Assembly: GCF_000296445.1 (NCBI RefSeq)
Contig: NZ_JH815198.1
Coordinates: 732,975 to 796,974 of the forward strand
Source of the DNA: Slackia piriformis YIT 12062
GTDB taxonomy: Bacteria; Actinomycetota; Coriobacteriia; Coriobacteriales; Eggerthellaceae
Direction of reading: 5' to 3'
Length of the DNA stretch: 64,000 nucleotides
The notes beneath the pieces are model-generated. The model was given only the letters and a program-made list of their open reading frames with translations. It did not search any database and was not told the origin of the DNA. Made by a program: the position numbers and the translations under genes. Shown in pieces: positions 8,043 to 16,708 of this stretch (position 1 is the first letter of the stretch; the number at the start of each line of letters is the position of its first letter).

Positions 8043-9728
8043 ATGGGTATGCAGATCGGATACGGGGGAGATGCTCGCAATCGTGCGGCGGGAGGAAACG
8101 AAGACGGCGTGAGCGCGTTGGCATATGGGATTCTCGAGCATGCGAGAGAATCGATGCTAGTTGATCTTCGCTTTTTGGAGCCTGCGTTTTCCCAGATAGA
8201 GGCACAGGAGCACCCTGGAAGCCTGTTCGCCGTAGATGGGGCTATGCTGTTTTTCGACGCAGGCAGCGTCGTCCGCTCTTTCGCCGAAGAGCCGCAGCGT
8301 ATCCTGCGCGACTACATGCACATGGTGCTTCACTGCCTTTTTCGCCATCCGTTTTCGAGTCCGTCGTTTTCGGCCGTTCATTGGGATTTGGCGTGCGACA
8401 TGGCGGTCGAAGGATGCCTGAGCGATCTTGGGCTGAGTTCTCTGTCCTGCCGCCGCGAATCGTTGCAGAGGGCGTCATACGCGCGGCTGTCGGAGGGGTT
8501 GCCGTACGTTACTGCGGAAACGCTGTATTACCGTTTTTTGGACGCAGGCATGACGGAGCAGGATGCCATTGACGCCCGGCGTGTCTTCTTTGTTGACGAC
8601 CATGCCTTCTGGGCTCGCGGTCGCGGACCCGAAGGGTCGCTCGGTGGTTCGGGAGATGCGGGCGATGCTTCCCCGACGAACGAGCAAGCAGGCGGCCAAA
8701 ATGCGCAAGGGAGCAACTTTCGTGGCCTCGACGACACTGCGACCGAGGATTCGCCGGCAGACGACGGTAGGATTCCTCCTGTTGAAAGCGACGATGCGCT
8801 CGCTTCGCTGCTGATGTCGTTTTCTTCGGGCGGTCGGCTCGAGGATTTAGGCGATGTACACGATGGATGCGGAGACGGGGGCGTTCCTTCGCCCGACCTG
8901 GTGGCGTCGGGAAGGCCTGAGCCTCAGCAGCGCAAACGCCCGGTGTCTTACGATTTCCTCGATGAAACGATGCGCGAGACGTGGCGCGAGATTTCCTTGC
9001 GCGCAGATGTGTCGCTTGATGATTTCTCGCAGCTGTGGGGCTCGCACGGCGGCGAGTTTTCCTTGGCGCTCAAGCGTTCGAACGTCGAGCGTGTGGACTA
9101 CGGGGAGTTTCTTCGTCGGTTCGTCTCCAGAGACGAGCAGCTTTCCATAAACGACGAAGAATTCGACTACGTGTATTACTGCTACGGGCTGGACGTGTTC
9201 GGGAACATGCCGCTTATAGAGCCGCTGGAATATACTGACGACGGCTGCATACGAGATTTCGCGATTGCTATCGACACCTCGGCGTCCACGAAGGGCGAGA
9301 CGGTGTTCTCGTTCGTGGAGTGCACGTACGATATCTTGCAGGAATCGGGTCTTTTTGCCGATGAGCTCAATATCTATCTGATCCAATGCGACGCGCAGAT
9401 CCAAGATGTGGTTCGCATTCGAAATAGGGCTGACATCGATGCGTATCTGGAAAACCTGGAGCTTAAAGGGCTTGGCGGCACCGATTTCCGCCCCGTGTTT
9501 TCCTACGTGGATGAGCTGGTGGAATCGGGCGAGCTCGCCCATTTGAAGGGACTTCTGTATTTCACCGACGGCCAAGGGGTTTATCCGCGCATCAAGCCGA
9601 AATACGACGTCGCCTTCGTGCTAACGGACGAGGCGTATGTCGAAGAGCCCGACGTGCCGCCGTGGGCGATGCGCGTCAAGCTTGATTCGGGGGAGTTTCG
9701 CAAGGCATCGAAGGGGGATAAGAGATGA
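8043..9728 (+). CDS. VWA-like/metallopeptidase-like domain protein (DUF2201 family)
   Basis: The 561-residue protein matches the family of predicted metal-dependent peptidases with a C-terminal VWA-like domain. The N-terminal part carries HMVLHCLFRHPF and HWDLACDMAVEGCL, resembling the HxxxH-type region of DUF2201; the canonical Glu of HExxH is absent. A low-complexity acidic/Gly linker follows (about residues 195-280). The C-terminal VWA-like domain has the MIDAS motif DTSAS and GLGGTDFRPVF. Such proteins pair with MoxR AAA ATPases, and here the stop overlaps the ATG of the MoxR gene (ATGA). The order in this operon is VWA first. The biological target is unknown; chaperone-like remodelling or metal insertion is inferred from MoxR families. 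Confidence 0.78.
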   Translation: MGMQIGYGGDARNRAAGGNEDGVSALAYGILEHARESMLVDLRFLEPAFSQIEAQEHPGSLFAVDGAMLFFDAGSVVRSFAEEPQRILRDYMHMVLHCLFRHPFSSPSFSAVHWDLACDMAVEGCLSDLGLSSLSCRRESLQRASYARLSEGLPYVTAETLYYRFLDAGMTEQDAIDARRVFFVDDHAFWARGRGPEGSLGGSGDAGDASPTNEQAGGQNAQGSNFRGLDDTATEDSPADDGRIPPVESDDALASLLMSFSSGGRLEDLGDVHDGCGDGGVPSPDLVASGRPEPQQRKRPVSYDFLDETMRETWREISLRADVSLDDFSQLWGSHGGEFSLALKRSNVERVDYGEFLRRFVSRDEQLSINDEEFDYVYYCYGLDVFGNMPLIEPLEYTDDGCIRDFAIAIDTSASTKGETVFSFVECTYDILQESGLFADELNIYLIQCDAQIQDVVRIRNRADIDAYLENLELKGLGGTDFRPVFSYVDELVESGELAHLKGLLYFTDGQGVYPRIKPKYDVAFVLTDEAYVEEPDVPPWAMRVKLDSGEFRKASKGDKR

Positions 9729-11227
9729 ACATTCGTCAGGCAAAAGAGGAAGTGGCCCATGCGGTCGAGGTGTATTTGGCAAAAGACGACAACGGATCGT
9801 ATCTCATTCCCGTAGAGCGTCAACGGCCGCTGTTTCTCCTGGGCGCGCCGGGGCTGGGGAAGACGGCCATCATGGAACAGGTTGCCCAGGAGATGGGGGT
9901 GGGCCTGGTGAGCTATTCGATGACGCATCATACGCGCCAAAGCGCCCTGGGTCTTCCGTATATCGCCGAGCGCACGTTCGGCGATCGCACATTCAGCGTT
10001 TCCGAATACACCATGAGTGAGATCATCGCCTCGATATACGAAAGCATGGAGCGTACGGGGCGAAAAGAGGGGATTTTATTTCTGGACGAAATCAACTGCG
10101 TCTCCGAAACACTTACGCCCGCGATTTTGCAATTCCTTCAGTACAAGGTATTCGGTCGCCATGCGGTTCCCGAAGGCTGGGTGGTCGTCACTGCCGGCAA
10201 TCCGTCTGAATTCAATCGCAGCACGCATGATTTCGACGTTGCGACGTGGGATCGCTTGAAGCGGATAGACGTCGACCCAGATTACAGCGCATGGAAGGCA
10301 TATGCCCTGGCTACGCGCGTGCATCCTGCCATCACGTCGTATCTTGACGTTGAAAAGGACGATTTCTACCACATTGAGACGACGCTTGACGGCAAGCAGT
10401 TCGTCACGGCCCGTGGATGGGACGACCTTTCCCGCGTCATACGGGCGTACGAGAGCCGCGGCATTCCCGTTACGGAGCGGCTGATCGCCCAGTACGTGCA
10501 AGACCCAAGGACCTCCAAACGTTTCGCGATGTATTACGACCTGTTCAAGAAGTACCGAGCGGACTATCACGTGGACGCCATCCTTGCGGGCGAAGCTCCC
10601 GGCGCCGTGTTCGAAAGGGCAAAGGCCGCCGCTTTTGACGAGCGTCTTGCGTTGGTGGGGCTTCTGGTGAGCGCGATTTCTGTGCAGTTGCACCAGGTTA
10701 TGCTGCTGGATTCGTCAGTCGCTGCCGCATACGAAGAGCTGCGAGACATATCCCGATGCTGCGATGCGGGAGAGCAGGACGAATCGGACGTTCGCGCGGC
10801 CTGCGGCGCAGCCGCCTTGCGTTTGGACGAACGGGCGCGCGAGGGGAGGGAAAGCCGCCTTGCGTCCACCGACGAATGCGCAGCGCTTGCGAGCGCCGCG
10901 CATTTCCTGCGAGATGCGGCTGATGAGCCGGCTGCCCTCTCGCTTTCCGAAGAGCAGGCCCGCTTCGCCGACTTCGCCTACCAACTTGACAATTCGGTAG
11001 AGTCTTGCGCATCCATGGTCGATTTCGCCTATGCTTTTCTCGACGAGGCATTCGGGGCAGGTAAGGAGACTCTGCTCTTCACCACCGACATCTCGGCCGA
11101 CCCGGCTGCGGTTTCGTTTATCAACCGCTACGGATGCCAGAGCTACTTCGAGCATAGCGAAGACCTCATGCTCGAAGAACGCGGGGCGGCTTTGCGCGAA
11201 CGCGCTTGCGATATGGCGAAGCGGTAG
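9725..11227 (+). CDS. MoxR-type AAA+ ATPase
   Basis: The 500-residue ATPase has Walker A GAPGLGKTAIME (about residue 38) and Walker B GILFLDEINCVSE, followed by NPSEFNRSTHDFDVATWDRLKRIDVD as the sensor/arginine-finger region typical of MoxR proteins. The C-terminal half is a long helical, Ala/Glu-rich extension. It overlaps the VWA-like gene by four bases, and the pair is expected to act as an ATP-driven chaperone with a VWA adaptor. No substrate gene is obvious next to it, apart from the downstream pRiA4b-like protein. Confidence 0.85.
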   Translation: MNIRQAKEEVAHAVEVYLAKDDNGSYLIPVERQRPLFLLGAPGLGKTAIMEQVAQEMGVGLVSYSMTHHTRQSALGLPYIAERTFGDRTFSVSEYTMSEIIASIYESMERTGRKEGILFLDEINCVSETLTPAILQFLQYKVFGRHAVPEGWVVVTAGNPSEFNRSTHDFDVATWDRLKRIDVDPDYSAWKAYALATRVHPAITSYLDVEKDDFYHIETTLDGKQFVTARGWDDLSRVIRAYESRGIPVTERLIAQYVQDPRTSKRFAMYYDLFKKYRADYHVDAILAGEAPGAVFERAKAAAFDERLALVGLLVSAISVQLHQVMLLDSSVAAAYEELRDISRCCDAGEQDESDVRAACGAAALRLDERAREGRESRLASTDECAALASAAHFLRDAADEPAALSLSEEQARFADFAYQLDNSVESCASMVDFAYAFLDEAFGAGKETLLFTTDISADPAAVSFINRYGCQSYFEHSEDLMLEERGAALRERACDMAKR

Positions 11228-11269
11228 CGCTGCGAGGCGGCCTTGGTTTCCAAGAAAGGTGTTATACCC

Positions 11270-12181
11270 ATGGCGAATAACGTGATTCAATTTCCAGGAG
11301 CGGGCGGCGGTTCGGGTCGCGTTCGCTCCTGTGTGCCGGGCGCTGGCGTTCGTCCTTTCGTGCCAGGAGCCGGCGCGTCGGATGACGCGAGACCTACCGT
11401 GTTAAAGGGGGAGGCACCGGCCGCCGGGCGTTTTTCCACGCCCGGCGTGTATCAGGTGAAGGCGACGCTTTGCTACTGCGAGCCTGCGATCTGGCGTCGT
11501 TTTCTTATTCCCGCGGACGATTCGTGCGCTCAGCTTGCCGATGCGCTTCTAGTGGCCTTTGATTGGAGCGGAGAGCTGGTCTTTTATTTCCGCAAGGACG
11601 CTTTGTTCCTTGACGATCCCGACCTTGAGCGAAAGCATGCGCACATCCCGCGCTTGAAGGGGGAACGCCACGTCGGCGCGTGCGAGAAGCACATCGACGA
11701 GGTTCTTAAGCCAGGTGAGAGCATGTCGTTTTTCTACGACATGGAAGACTACTGGGAAATCAAGGTAGAGGTGGAGCGTCATATCCCTGACGAGGAGGCT
11801 CCGTATCCGTTCATGCCCGTGGCGCTTGGCGGCGCGCGGTTTTCTCCGCCTGAAGGAGTGGGAGGTGCGATTGGCTATACGGATTTCTGCTACGCGATGG
11901 CGCATCCCGATGACCCTCTGCACGCTGAGGCTCAGGATTGGTACGACCTTTTGCCGGAGGGTCGTTTCGATCCCGAGCATTTCGACATCTTCGAGATGAA
12001 CGGCTTGTTCGCTCTCGAGCTGATCGACTCGCACGAGGCGGAGCTTCTACCTGAAGACGAGGCCGACGTTCGCGAGATGTGCAAGCTGCTTCTGGCGGAG
12101 AAGCTTTCGTCGGCCGCATGCATGACAACCGATTTTATGGCGGGCGTTTACGGTGTTTCGCCGAGCTCTTCGGAAAAATGA
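11270..12181 (+). CDS. plasmid pRiA4b ORF-3-like protein
   Basis: The 303-residue protein holds the pRiA4b ORF-3-like fold from about residue 60: YQVKATLCYCEPAIWRRFLIPADDSCAQLADALLVAFDWSGELVFYF, then a DYWEIKVEVE strand. This domain is widespread in bacteria, including as a fusion partner, and has no established biochemistry. An N-terminal ~55 residues are Gly/Pro-rich and repetitive (PGAGGGSGR, VPGAGVRPFVPGAGAS). The start MANNVIQF has AAAGGTG upstream; an upstream in-frame ATG is less likely. It lies 42 bases after the MoxR gene and is probably in the same transcript. Confidence 0.72.
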   Translation: MANNVIQFPGAGGGSGRVRSCVPGAGVRPFVPGAGASDDARPTVLKGEAPAAGRFSTPGVYQVKATLCYCEPAIWRRFLIPADDSCAQLADALLVAFDWSGELVFYFRKDALFLDDPDLERKHAHIPRLKGERHVGACEKHIDEVLKPGESMSFFYDMEDYWEIKVEVERHIPDEEAPYPFMPVALGGARFSPPEGVGGAIGYTDFCYAMAHPDDPLHAEAQDWYDLLPEGRFDPEHFDIFEMNGLFALELIDSHEAELLPEDEADVREMCKLLLAEKLSSAACMTTDFMAGVYGVSPSSSEK

Positions 12182-12250
12182 TGCCGAGGTGGTAACAAAA
12201 GCGCTACCATGGAGAGGCATCATCCAATGAGGAAGAAAGCTGGTGGAGAG

Positions 12251-12613
12251 ATGAAACTTGCAATTCCTTCTATGGGCGAAGGTGGGCTCGAAGCGGTGCG
12301 CTCGGCGCATTTCGGCCATAGCGACTGCTTTACCATGGTGGATATCGAGGATGGCGAAATTAAGGACGTCTCCGTTATCGACAATCCCCCTCATGAAAGC
12401 GGCGGCTGTCTGCGTCCGGTGGGCATTCTCTCCGATGCCGGCGCTGACACCATCGTTGCAGGCGGCATGGGCATGCGTCCGATGCAGGGCTTTGCGCAGG
12501 CGGGCATTACGGTTCTTTTCGACGCCGAGACCCCGAGCGTGAAAGATGTGGCGCTCAAGGCCGCAGCGGGGGAACTTCCCGTCATGGGCGCAGAGCACGC
12601 GTGCCGTCATTAG
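12251..12613 (+). CDS. NifX/NifB-type dinitrogenase iron-molybdenum cofactor domain protein
   Basis: This 120-residue single-domain protein matches the Nif cofactor-binding fold: MKLAIPSMGEGGLEAVRSAHFGHSDCFTMVDIEDG, NPPHESGGCLRPVGILSDAGADTIVAGGMGMRPMQGF. In anaerobes without nitrogenase such proteins are thought to bind iron-sulfur or other metal clusters, often beside Mrp/NBP35 ATPases. No nif or Mrp gene is in the window, so the role is open. The start was chosen at the family-conserved MKLAIP with GGTGGAGAG upstream. Confidence 0.8.
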   Translation: MKLAIPSMGEGGLEAVRSAHFGHSDCFTMVDIEDGEIKDVSVIDNPPHESGGCLRPVGILSDAGADTIVAGGMGMRPMQGFAQAGITVLFDAETPSVKDVALKAAAGELPVMGAEHACRH

Positions 12614-12673
12614 GGATTAAGGCATCTTCGCGTAAGTGAAGACCCTCACCATTGAGTCGGACTTCGAATGCTG

Positions 12674-12707
12674 GGCCCGGAATGAATTTTCATTCCGGGC
12701 CTTTTTT
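12674..12707 (+). terminator. intrinsic terminator after the NifX-like gene
   Basis: A perfect 11-bp stem GGCCCGGAATG / CATTCCGGGCC with loop AATTTT is followed by six T residues. Confidence 0.92.
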
Positions 12708-13371
12708 GCGTGCTTGATATTGTATGAGCGCATGCGGCCGCATAGCCGAACGCATGCAGCCGTGAACCTGGGTATTCTGCATCCTAAGCGGTAAAATGCA
12801 CGAAAACGTGGCTGACAACTCAAGTTTTGTACGATATGTATCAAAGCGCCGCGCATCGAGGCTCTGCACAGGTTCGAAACCCCCGACTTAATCAACGGAG
12901 CAGGCATTTATGCAGATTATCTTTGTCTCATTTGGTTCGCGAAGCCTCGTCGATGGTACGTTTCGTACAAAATTCGAGTCCGCGGGGGTGAAACCGTGCA
13001 TTATGGGCGTACGCACCATCAGCATGCCAGGCGTCTCCGCAGCTCGTCGGGCACGATGCGCGGCATGCCGCACTATAGGCCCGCGCACCACGGACGCGCG
13101 CGTACCGTCAGCATGCCCAAGTCGCAGGGCCTTGTTGCTTTTCGACATGCCTCGATGCAGCATCAACGATTGACGCGCTGCCGAATCGGGATGCGTTGCG
13201 ACTCGAGGGTCTTTAGCCTCGCTTCGAGCCCTGTCTGCGTATGCCGCCTTTGTGGCCGCATGCTTTGTTGGGACCGATTCCTTTTGCGGAGCTTGGGTTC
13301 GCGAAGAACTGCCTTCCAGAAGGGCATTTTTTCGCAGCGAGCGCTCGTTCGTACGGCGAGGGCGCGCTCAT
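12708..13371. other. 664-base region without a convincing gene
   Basis: A promoter-like CTGACA (12812-12817), 17-base spacer and TATGTA (12835-12840) points rightwards. A possible weak frame of 87 codons (ATG at 12910, GGAG upstream) encodes a protein unlike any family I recognise, rich in Arg, Cys and Pro as out-of-frame GC-rich DNA often is. Two near-identical 17-mers (CGCACCATCAGCATGCC and CGTACCGTCAGCATGCC) lie about 95 bases apart. This could be an unrecognised small RNA, a decayed gene or spacer DNA. Confidence 0.4.
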
Positions 13372-13905
13372 CTAGGCCTCGATCCAATCAAGCAACTCCT
13401 GCGCATTGCCGAAGAGGCCGCAGTGTGCGCGCCAGTCGGTGGAGTTCAGACCGCGTGCCGTGGCATCATCGAGCAGCTCTGCAAGCGGTGCGAAGAAGCC
13501 GTCCACGTCAAACAACGCGCTCTTCGCCTCGATTTCGCCGGCTTTCACACGAGAGATGACGCTGAAGAACTCGTCGAAGGTGCCAAGACCACCAGGCAAA
13601 GAGACGAAGGCGTCGGACAGTTCCACCATGCGTTCTTTGCGAGCAGAGAGGTCGACCGTGCATTCTTCCTCGATTCCTTCCACCGCGGCGCGGCCTTTTG
13701 CGCTCAAGCCTTCGGTGGTAATGCCTAAAACTCGGCCGCTTTCCTCGACCGCTGCACGAGCAACGGCGCCCATGAGCCCCATGTCGTATCCACCGAATAC
13801 GAGTGCGTGGCCTCGGCGTGCGATTTCGCGACCGAGCGCGTCGGCGGCTTCGGTGTACATGGGGTCGAGATTGCTTGAAGAAGAACAAAACACGCAGATG
13901 TTCAT
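13372..13905 (-). CDS. LOG-family protein (TIGR00730), putative nucleoside monophosphate phosphoribohydrolase
   Basis: The 177-residue protein has the Rossmann-like lysine-decarboxylase-like fold of the LOG family, with VFGGYDMGLMGAVARA and the PGGxGTxxE signature as LPGGLGTFDEFF. Characterised members cleave cytokinin-type or other nucleoside 5'-monophosphates into base plus ribose 5-phosphate. The start MNICVFC is preceded by AAAGGAA; longer in-frame versions lack a ribosome site. It lies 13 bases downstream of elp3 on the same strand and is probably cotranscribed. Cytokinin-like modified adenosine breakdown would fit a tRNA-modification neighbourhood, but that is only inference. Confidence 0.85.
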   Translation of the reverse strand: MNICVFCSSSSNLDPMYTEAADALGREIARRGHALVFGGYDMGLMGAVARAAVEESGRVLGITTEGLSAKGRAAVEGIEEECTVDLSARKERMVELSDAFVSLPGGLGTFDEFFSVISRVKAGEIEAKSALFDVDGFFAPLAELLDDATARGLNSTDWRAHCGLFGNAQELLDWIEA

Positions 13906-13918
13906 GGGGTTCCTTTCG

Positions 13919-15736
13919 TTATTGGCGCAAAGGCCGGTTCTGGTAGAGGCCGGCATCGTTGAAGCCGAGGTTGCGGTAGTATTCGCGCGTGCCAATGGCG
14001 CTGATGACGTTTACGGATGCATAGCCCGCCTCTTCGGCCATGGCGCACGCCGTCTCCACCAGCTTACGGCCTAGGCCGATGTGCTGGGCACCCTTGCTTG
14101 TGGCGTGCAGTTTTGCGGCAGCCCCGTATACGTGCACTTCGCGAATCATGGCCTGGTCCGCTGCGATAGGCAGGTTCTCACGTGCGGCCAGGGCGTCTGG
14201 GCGGGGCAGCGATAGACGCAAAAACCCTGCAATGCGGTCGTCTTCGGTGGTCCATTGCAGGAAGTGCTCCGTGCTTACCGCCGTTTCGTATTCAACATCG
14301 TGCAGTGTCAGGTCGCTCGCCTCCGCCGTTCGGTTGTTTATCTCGCGGTAGCGAATATCGCGCACGTCCTCAGCGCGCCCTGTCTTTTCGATATGCCCTT
14401 CCACCATCTGGCGCAGGTTGGTTTTCTTGTTGCCCACTAGGATGTCGCACGCGGAAATGTCGCGGATCATGCGCGAGATGCGCATATAGGGCGGTGTGAT
14501 CAGCGTGTCATGGGAAAGAACGTCCACGAGCTCTTCCTCGGTATAGGGCCGCCAACTGCCGTCTTCGTAGTGAGGAACAAGCCCTGTTCCCTCAACGAGG
14601 GCGCATGGGTAGAGCTTCACCTCGTCAGGGAGATAATGCGGGTCGGTGACGAACTTTTCGTAGTCGAGCTTGTCGCCCGCCGGCGTTGCGCCGTAGAGGT
14701 TCACCATGAAGTGCGCGTGGATCTTGAAGCCGAACAGGCGCAACAGGGCGAATGCTTCCTGAATGGCATGCGGGTCGGTATGGCGGTTGTTCAGGTCGAG
14801 GATGTTCTGGTCAAGGCTCTGGATGCCGATCTGCACCTTCGTGCAGCCGAGGCGACGAAGCAAGGCAAGCTTGGGCACCGTGATGGTTTCGGGGCGCGTT
14901 TCCACCACCAGACCAACGCAGCGGTGCCGGGCGCGTTCGTTTTCCTCCTGAAGGCGGTCTATTTCTTCCAGGGTGGCGTGCTGCATCGCGGAAGCTTTCG
15001 CCCAGGCCGTGTTGTTCCCGTAGAGGGCCCGCAGCGCATCGGCGAAGGAGGACTTTCCGTCGTTGACTGCTTCCTGCAGGTCTTTCGCGGCCGACGCGAG
15101 TCCTTGTTCGTCGTTCAAGATGCCGGCTTCGCGATAGAACGCGCGGCGCTGCGCGGCGTGTTCTTCCATGACGTCGCCGTCGTTAAGGGCGCGGAAAAGC
15201 TCTGCCATGAACCAGGTGCGGTATTCGGGGGGATAATCGTCCCACGTGCCGCCGAGCACAATGAGCTCGATCTTGTCCGTGGGGTGCCCCATCTGCGAAA
15301 GCGCGCGCAGGCGCGACGCCACCTGCAAATACGGGTCGAACCAATTGCGCTCGGCGCGCTGGCATGCGGGTTCGTTGTGCAGGTAGCTTTTGGGCATACG
15401 CACGTCGTTGGGGCAGTAGAGGCAGTCGCTTCCGCAGAACCAGGGCTTGGTGATGACGGTGATGGTTGCCACGCCCGATGCCGTGCGACGCGGTTTCATC
15501 TGCAGCGCGGCGATCAGCGCGCGCTCGGTCTGCTCGTCCACGTTCCACGAACGCCACGGCTCTTCCTTGGTATTCTTCGCGTTAAAGTAGTAGGGGAGCA
15601 GGTGCTTTTTGGCGAAGTGGTCGCGGTTGTCTTTGAGGTTCTTATTGTGTTCGTGCAGGATGCGCGCGAGCACCTTGTGGTCTACGGCGGTGCCGCGGCG
15701 TATCTCTTCGATGATTTCAAGCAAAATAGTATCCAT
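13919..15736 (-). CDS. elp3: Elp3-type tRNA U34 carboxymethyl transferase (radical SAM / GNAT)
   Basis: Elp3 uses acetyl-CoA and radical SAM chemistry to make 5-carboxymethyluridine at the tRNA wobble base. The 605-residue protein has the radical SAM cysteines C101, C105 and C108 (FCGSDCLYCPN), ELIVLGGTWDDYPPEYR, VVETRPETI and VQIGIQSLDQNILDLNNR. A C-terminal GNAT domain follows, with HIGLGRKLVETA and VISAIGTREYYRNLGF near the end, matching the Elp3 acetyltransferase signature. It is somewhat longer than yeast Elp3 (557); the extra sequence lies around residues 200-265. Bacterial Elp3 proteins exist, for example in Dehalococcoides, but are uncommon. Its start is only 32 bases from the start of the divergent Trm9-like gene. 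Confidence 0.93.
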   Translation of the reverse strand: MDTILLEIIEEIRRGTAVDHKVLARILHEHNKNLKDNRDHFAKKHLLPYYFNAKNTKEEPWRSWNVDEQTERALIAALQMKPRRTASGVATITVITKPWFCGSDCLYCPNDVRMPKSYLHNEPACQRAERNWFDPYLQVASRLRALSQMGHPTDKIELIVLGGTWDDYPPEYRTWFMAELFRALNDGDVMEEHAAQRRAFYREAGILNDEQGLASAAKDLQEAVNDGKSSFADALRALYGNNTAWAKASAMQHATLEEIDRLQEENERARHRCVGLVVETRPETITVPKLALLRRLGCTKVQIGIQSLDQNILDLNNRHTDPHAIQEAFALLRLFGFKIHAHFMVNLYGATPAGDKLDYEKFVTDPHYLPDEVKLYPCALVEGTGLVPHYEDGSWRPYTEEELVDVLSHDTLITPPYMRISRMIRDISACDILVGNKKTNLRQMVEGHIEKTGRAEDVRDIRYREINNRTAEASDLTLHDVEYETAVSTEHFLQWTTEDDRIAGFLRLSLPRPDALAARENLPIAADQAMIREVHVYGAAAKLHATSKGAQHIGLGRKLVETACAMAEEAGYASVNVISAIGTREYYRNLGFNDAGLYQNRPLRQ

Positions 15737-15768
15737 AGCGGTTCAGTCTATCGTATAGAATCGGCTGG
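15737..15768. promoter_or_regulatory. 32-base divergent elp3 / Trm9-like control region
   Basis: Only 32 bases separate the two start codons. The segment contains TATCGTATAGAAT, which can be read as -10-like elements on both strands (TATAGA on plus, TATACG on minus). There is no room for separate promoters with normal leaders, so overlapping promoters with very short or leaderless transcripts are likely. Confidence 0.45.
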
Positions 15769-16632
15769 ATGACTATGGATACGAAGACCGCTGAAATACT
15801 CTGCAAGACAACCGCCGATTTCTACCGCGCGCAGGCCGCGTCGTTTTCGGCTACGCGCACGGCGCCGTGGCACGGCTGGGCGCGCTGCGTGGACGTGATG
15901 ACGGAGGCGCTTGGGGTTGCAGGGCGCGGTGTGCCTTCCGACGCCCGCACTCAATTCTCGGCAGGCGAAGGCTCCGGTTGCGAAGGCGCTGTCTTGACGG
16001 GGTGCGCCGCGTTTTCGGTCTTCGACCTTGCGTGCGGCAACCTGAGATTCGAGCGGTTTCTTGAGGAGGCTCTGCCCGATGCCAGCCTGCGCATTTATGC
16101 GGTGGACAGCTGCGACGAACTGGTCGCGTCCGCCGACGGGCCGAGCGCGCCTGTGACGTACGAATCCGCAGACATCGTTGGCGGCCTTATAGAGGGCTTG
16201 CCGCTCTCTTGCCTGCATCATGCGCCGCAAGGTGACGCGGCTGTGTCCTTCGGGTTTTTGCACCATGTGCCGGGCGAAGAGTTGCGCGTGCGTGTGCTGG
16301 AAGGGCTGATAGACGCCGTGCGTCCGGGAGGCTGCGTGGCGGTGTCTCTCTGGCAGTTCATGAACAATTCCACGCTGGCGGCAAAGGCCGAAGTTACGCA
16401 TGCGCAAGCGATTAAAGCCCTTGGACTTGCGCCGGGCAAGCTTGACGAAGGCGACTATCTTTTGGGCTGGAAAAACGTAGAGGGTGCTTGGCGGTATTGT
16501 CATCACTTTTCTGACGAAGAAGTTGGCCGATTGGTCGCTGCGGTTTCAAACCGTGCTCACGTTATTGATTCCTTCGAAGCCGACGGCCGTACGGGCGCGA
16601 TGAACAGGTATGTGGTGCTGCAGCGGATTTGA
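15769..16632 (+). CDS. Trm9/ABH8-like tRNA wobble-uridine carboxymethyl O-methyltransferase
   Basis: The 287-residue class I SAM methyltransferase resembles yeast Trm9 (279 residues) along its length. The N-terminal hallmark FSATRTAPW (residues 26-34) corresponds to FSQTRYKPW in Trm9. SAM motif I is FDLACGNLRFERFL (from residue 85). FGFLHHVPGEELRVRVLEGLIDAVRPGG corresponds to the Trm9 VHHW...RRVEVI segment, and the C-terminal WRYCHHFSDEEVGRLV corresponds to QRYYHMYREGELEELV. Trm9 methylates cm5U, the product of Elp3, to mcm5U at tRNA position 34. Sitting head-to-head with elp3, it likely completes that pathway here. No partner like Trm112 is seen. A generic methyltransferase is the alternative. 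An ATG two codons later is equally usable. Confidence 0.78.
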   Translation: MTMDTKTAEILCKTTADFYRAQAASFSATRTAPWHGWARCVDVMTEALGVAGRGVPSDARTQFSAGEGSGCEGAVLTGCAAFSVFDLACGNLRFERFLEEALPDASLRIYAVDSCDELVASADGPSAPVTYESADIVGGLIEGLPLSCLHHAPQGDAAVSFGFLHHVPGEELRVRVLEGLIDAVRPGGCVAVSLWQFMNNSTLAAKAEVTHAQAIKALGLAPGKLDEGDYLLGWKNVEGAWRYCHHFSDEEVGRLVAAVSNRAHVIDSFEADGRTGAMNRYVVLQRI

Positions 16633-16708
16633 GGGGCTATCGGACGAAGAGCGGCTACTTTTGACTGACCTGGCAAATGCATTGGTGGCCTCTTCGGCGA
16701 TGCTAGCG

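Noticed and set aside
12865-12890. GGTTCGAAACC at about 12871, resembling a tRNA T-arm
   Set aside because: The flanking bases do not form a T stem, and no acceptor or anticodon arm can be drawn.
12996-13559. A 187-codon plus-strand frame
   Set aside because: It overlaps the LOG-family gene antisense and its translation is Arg/His/Ser-rich without any motif.
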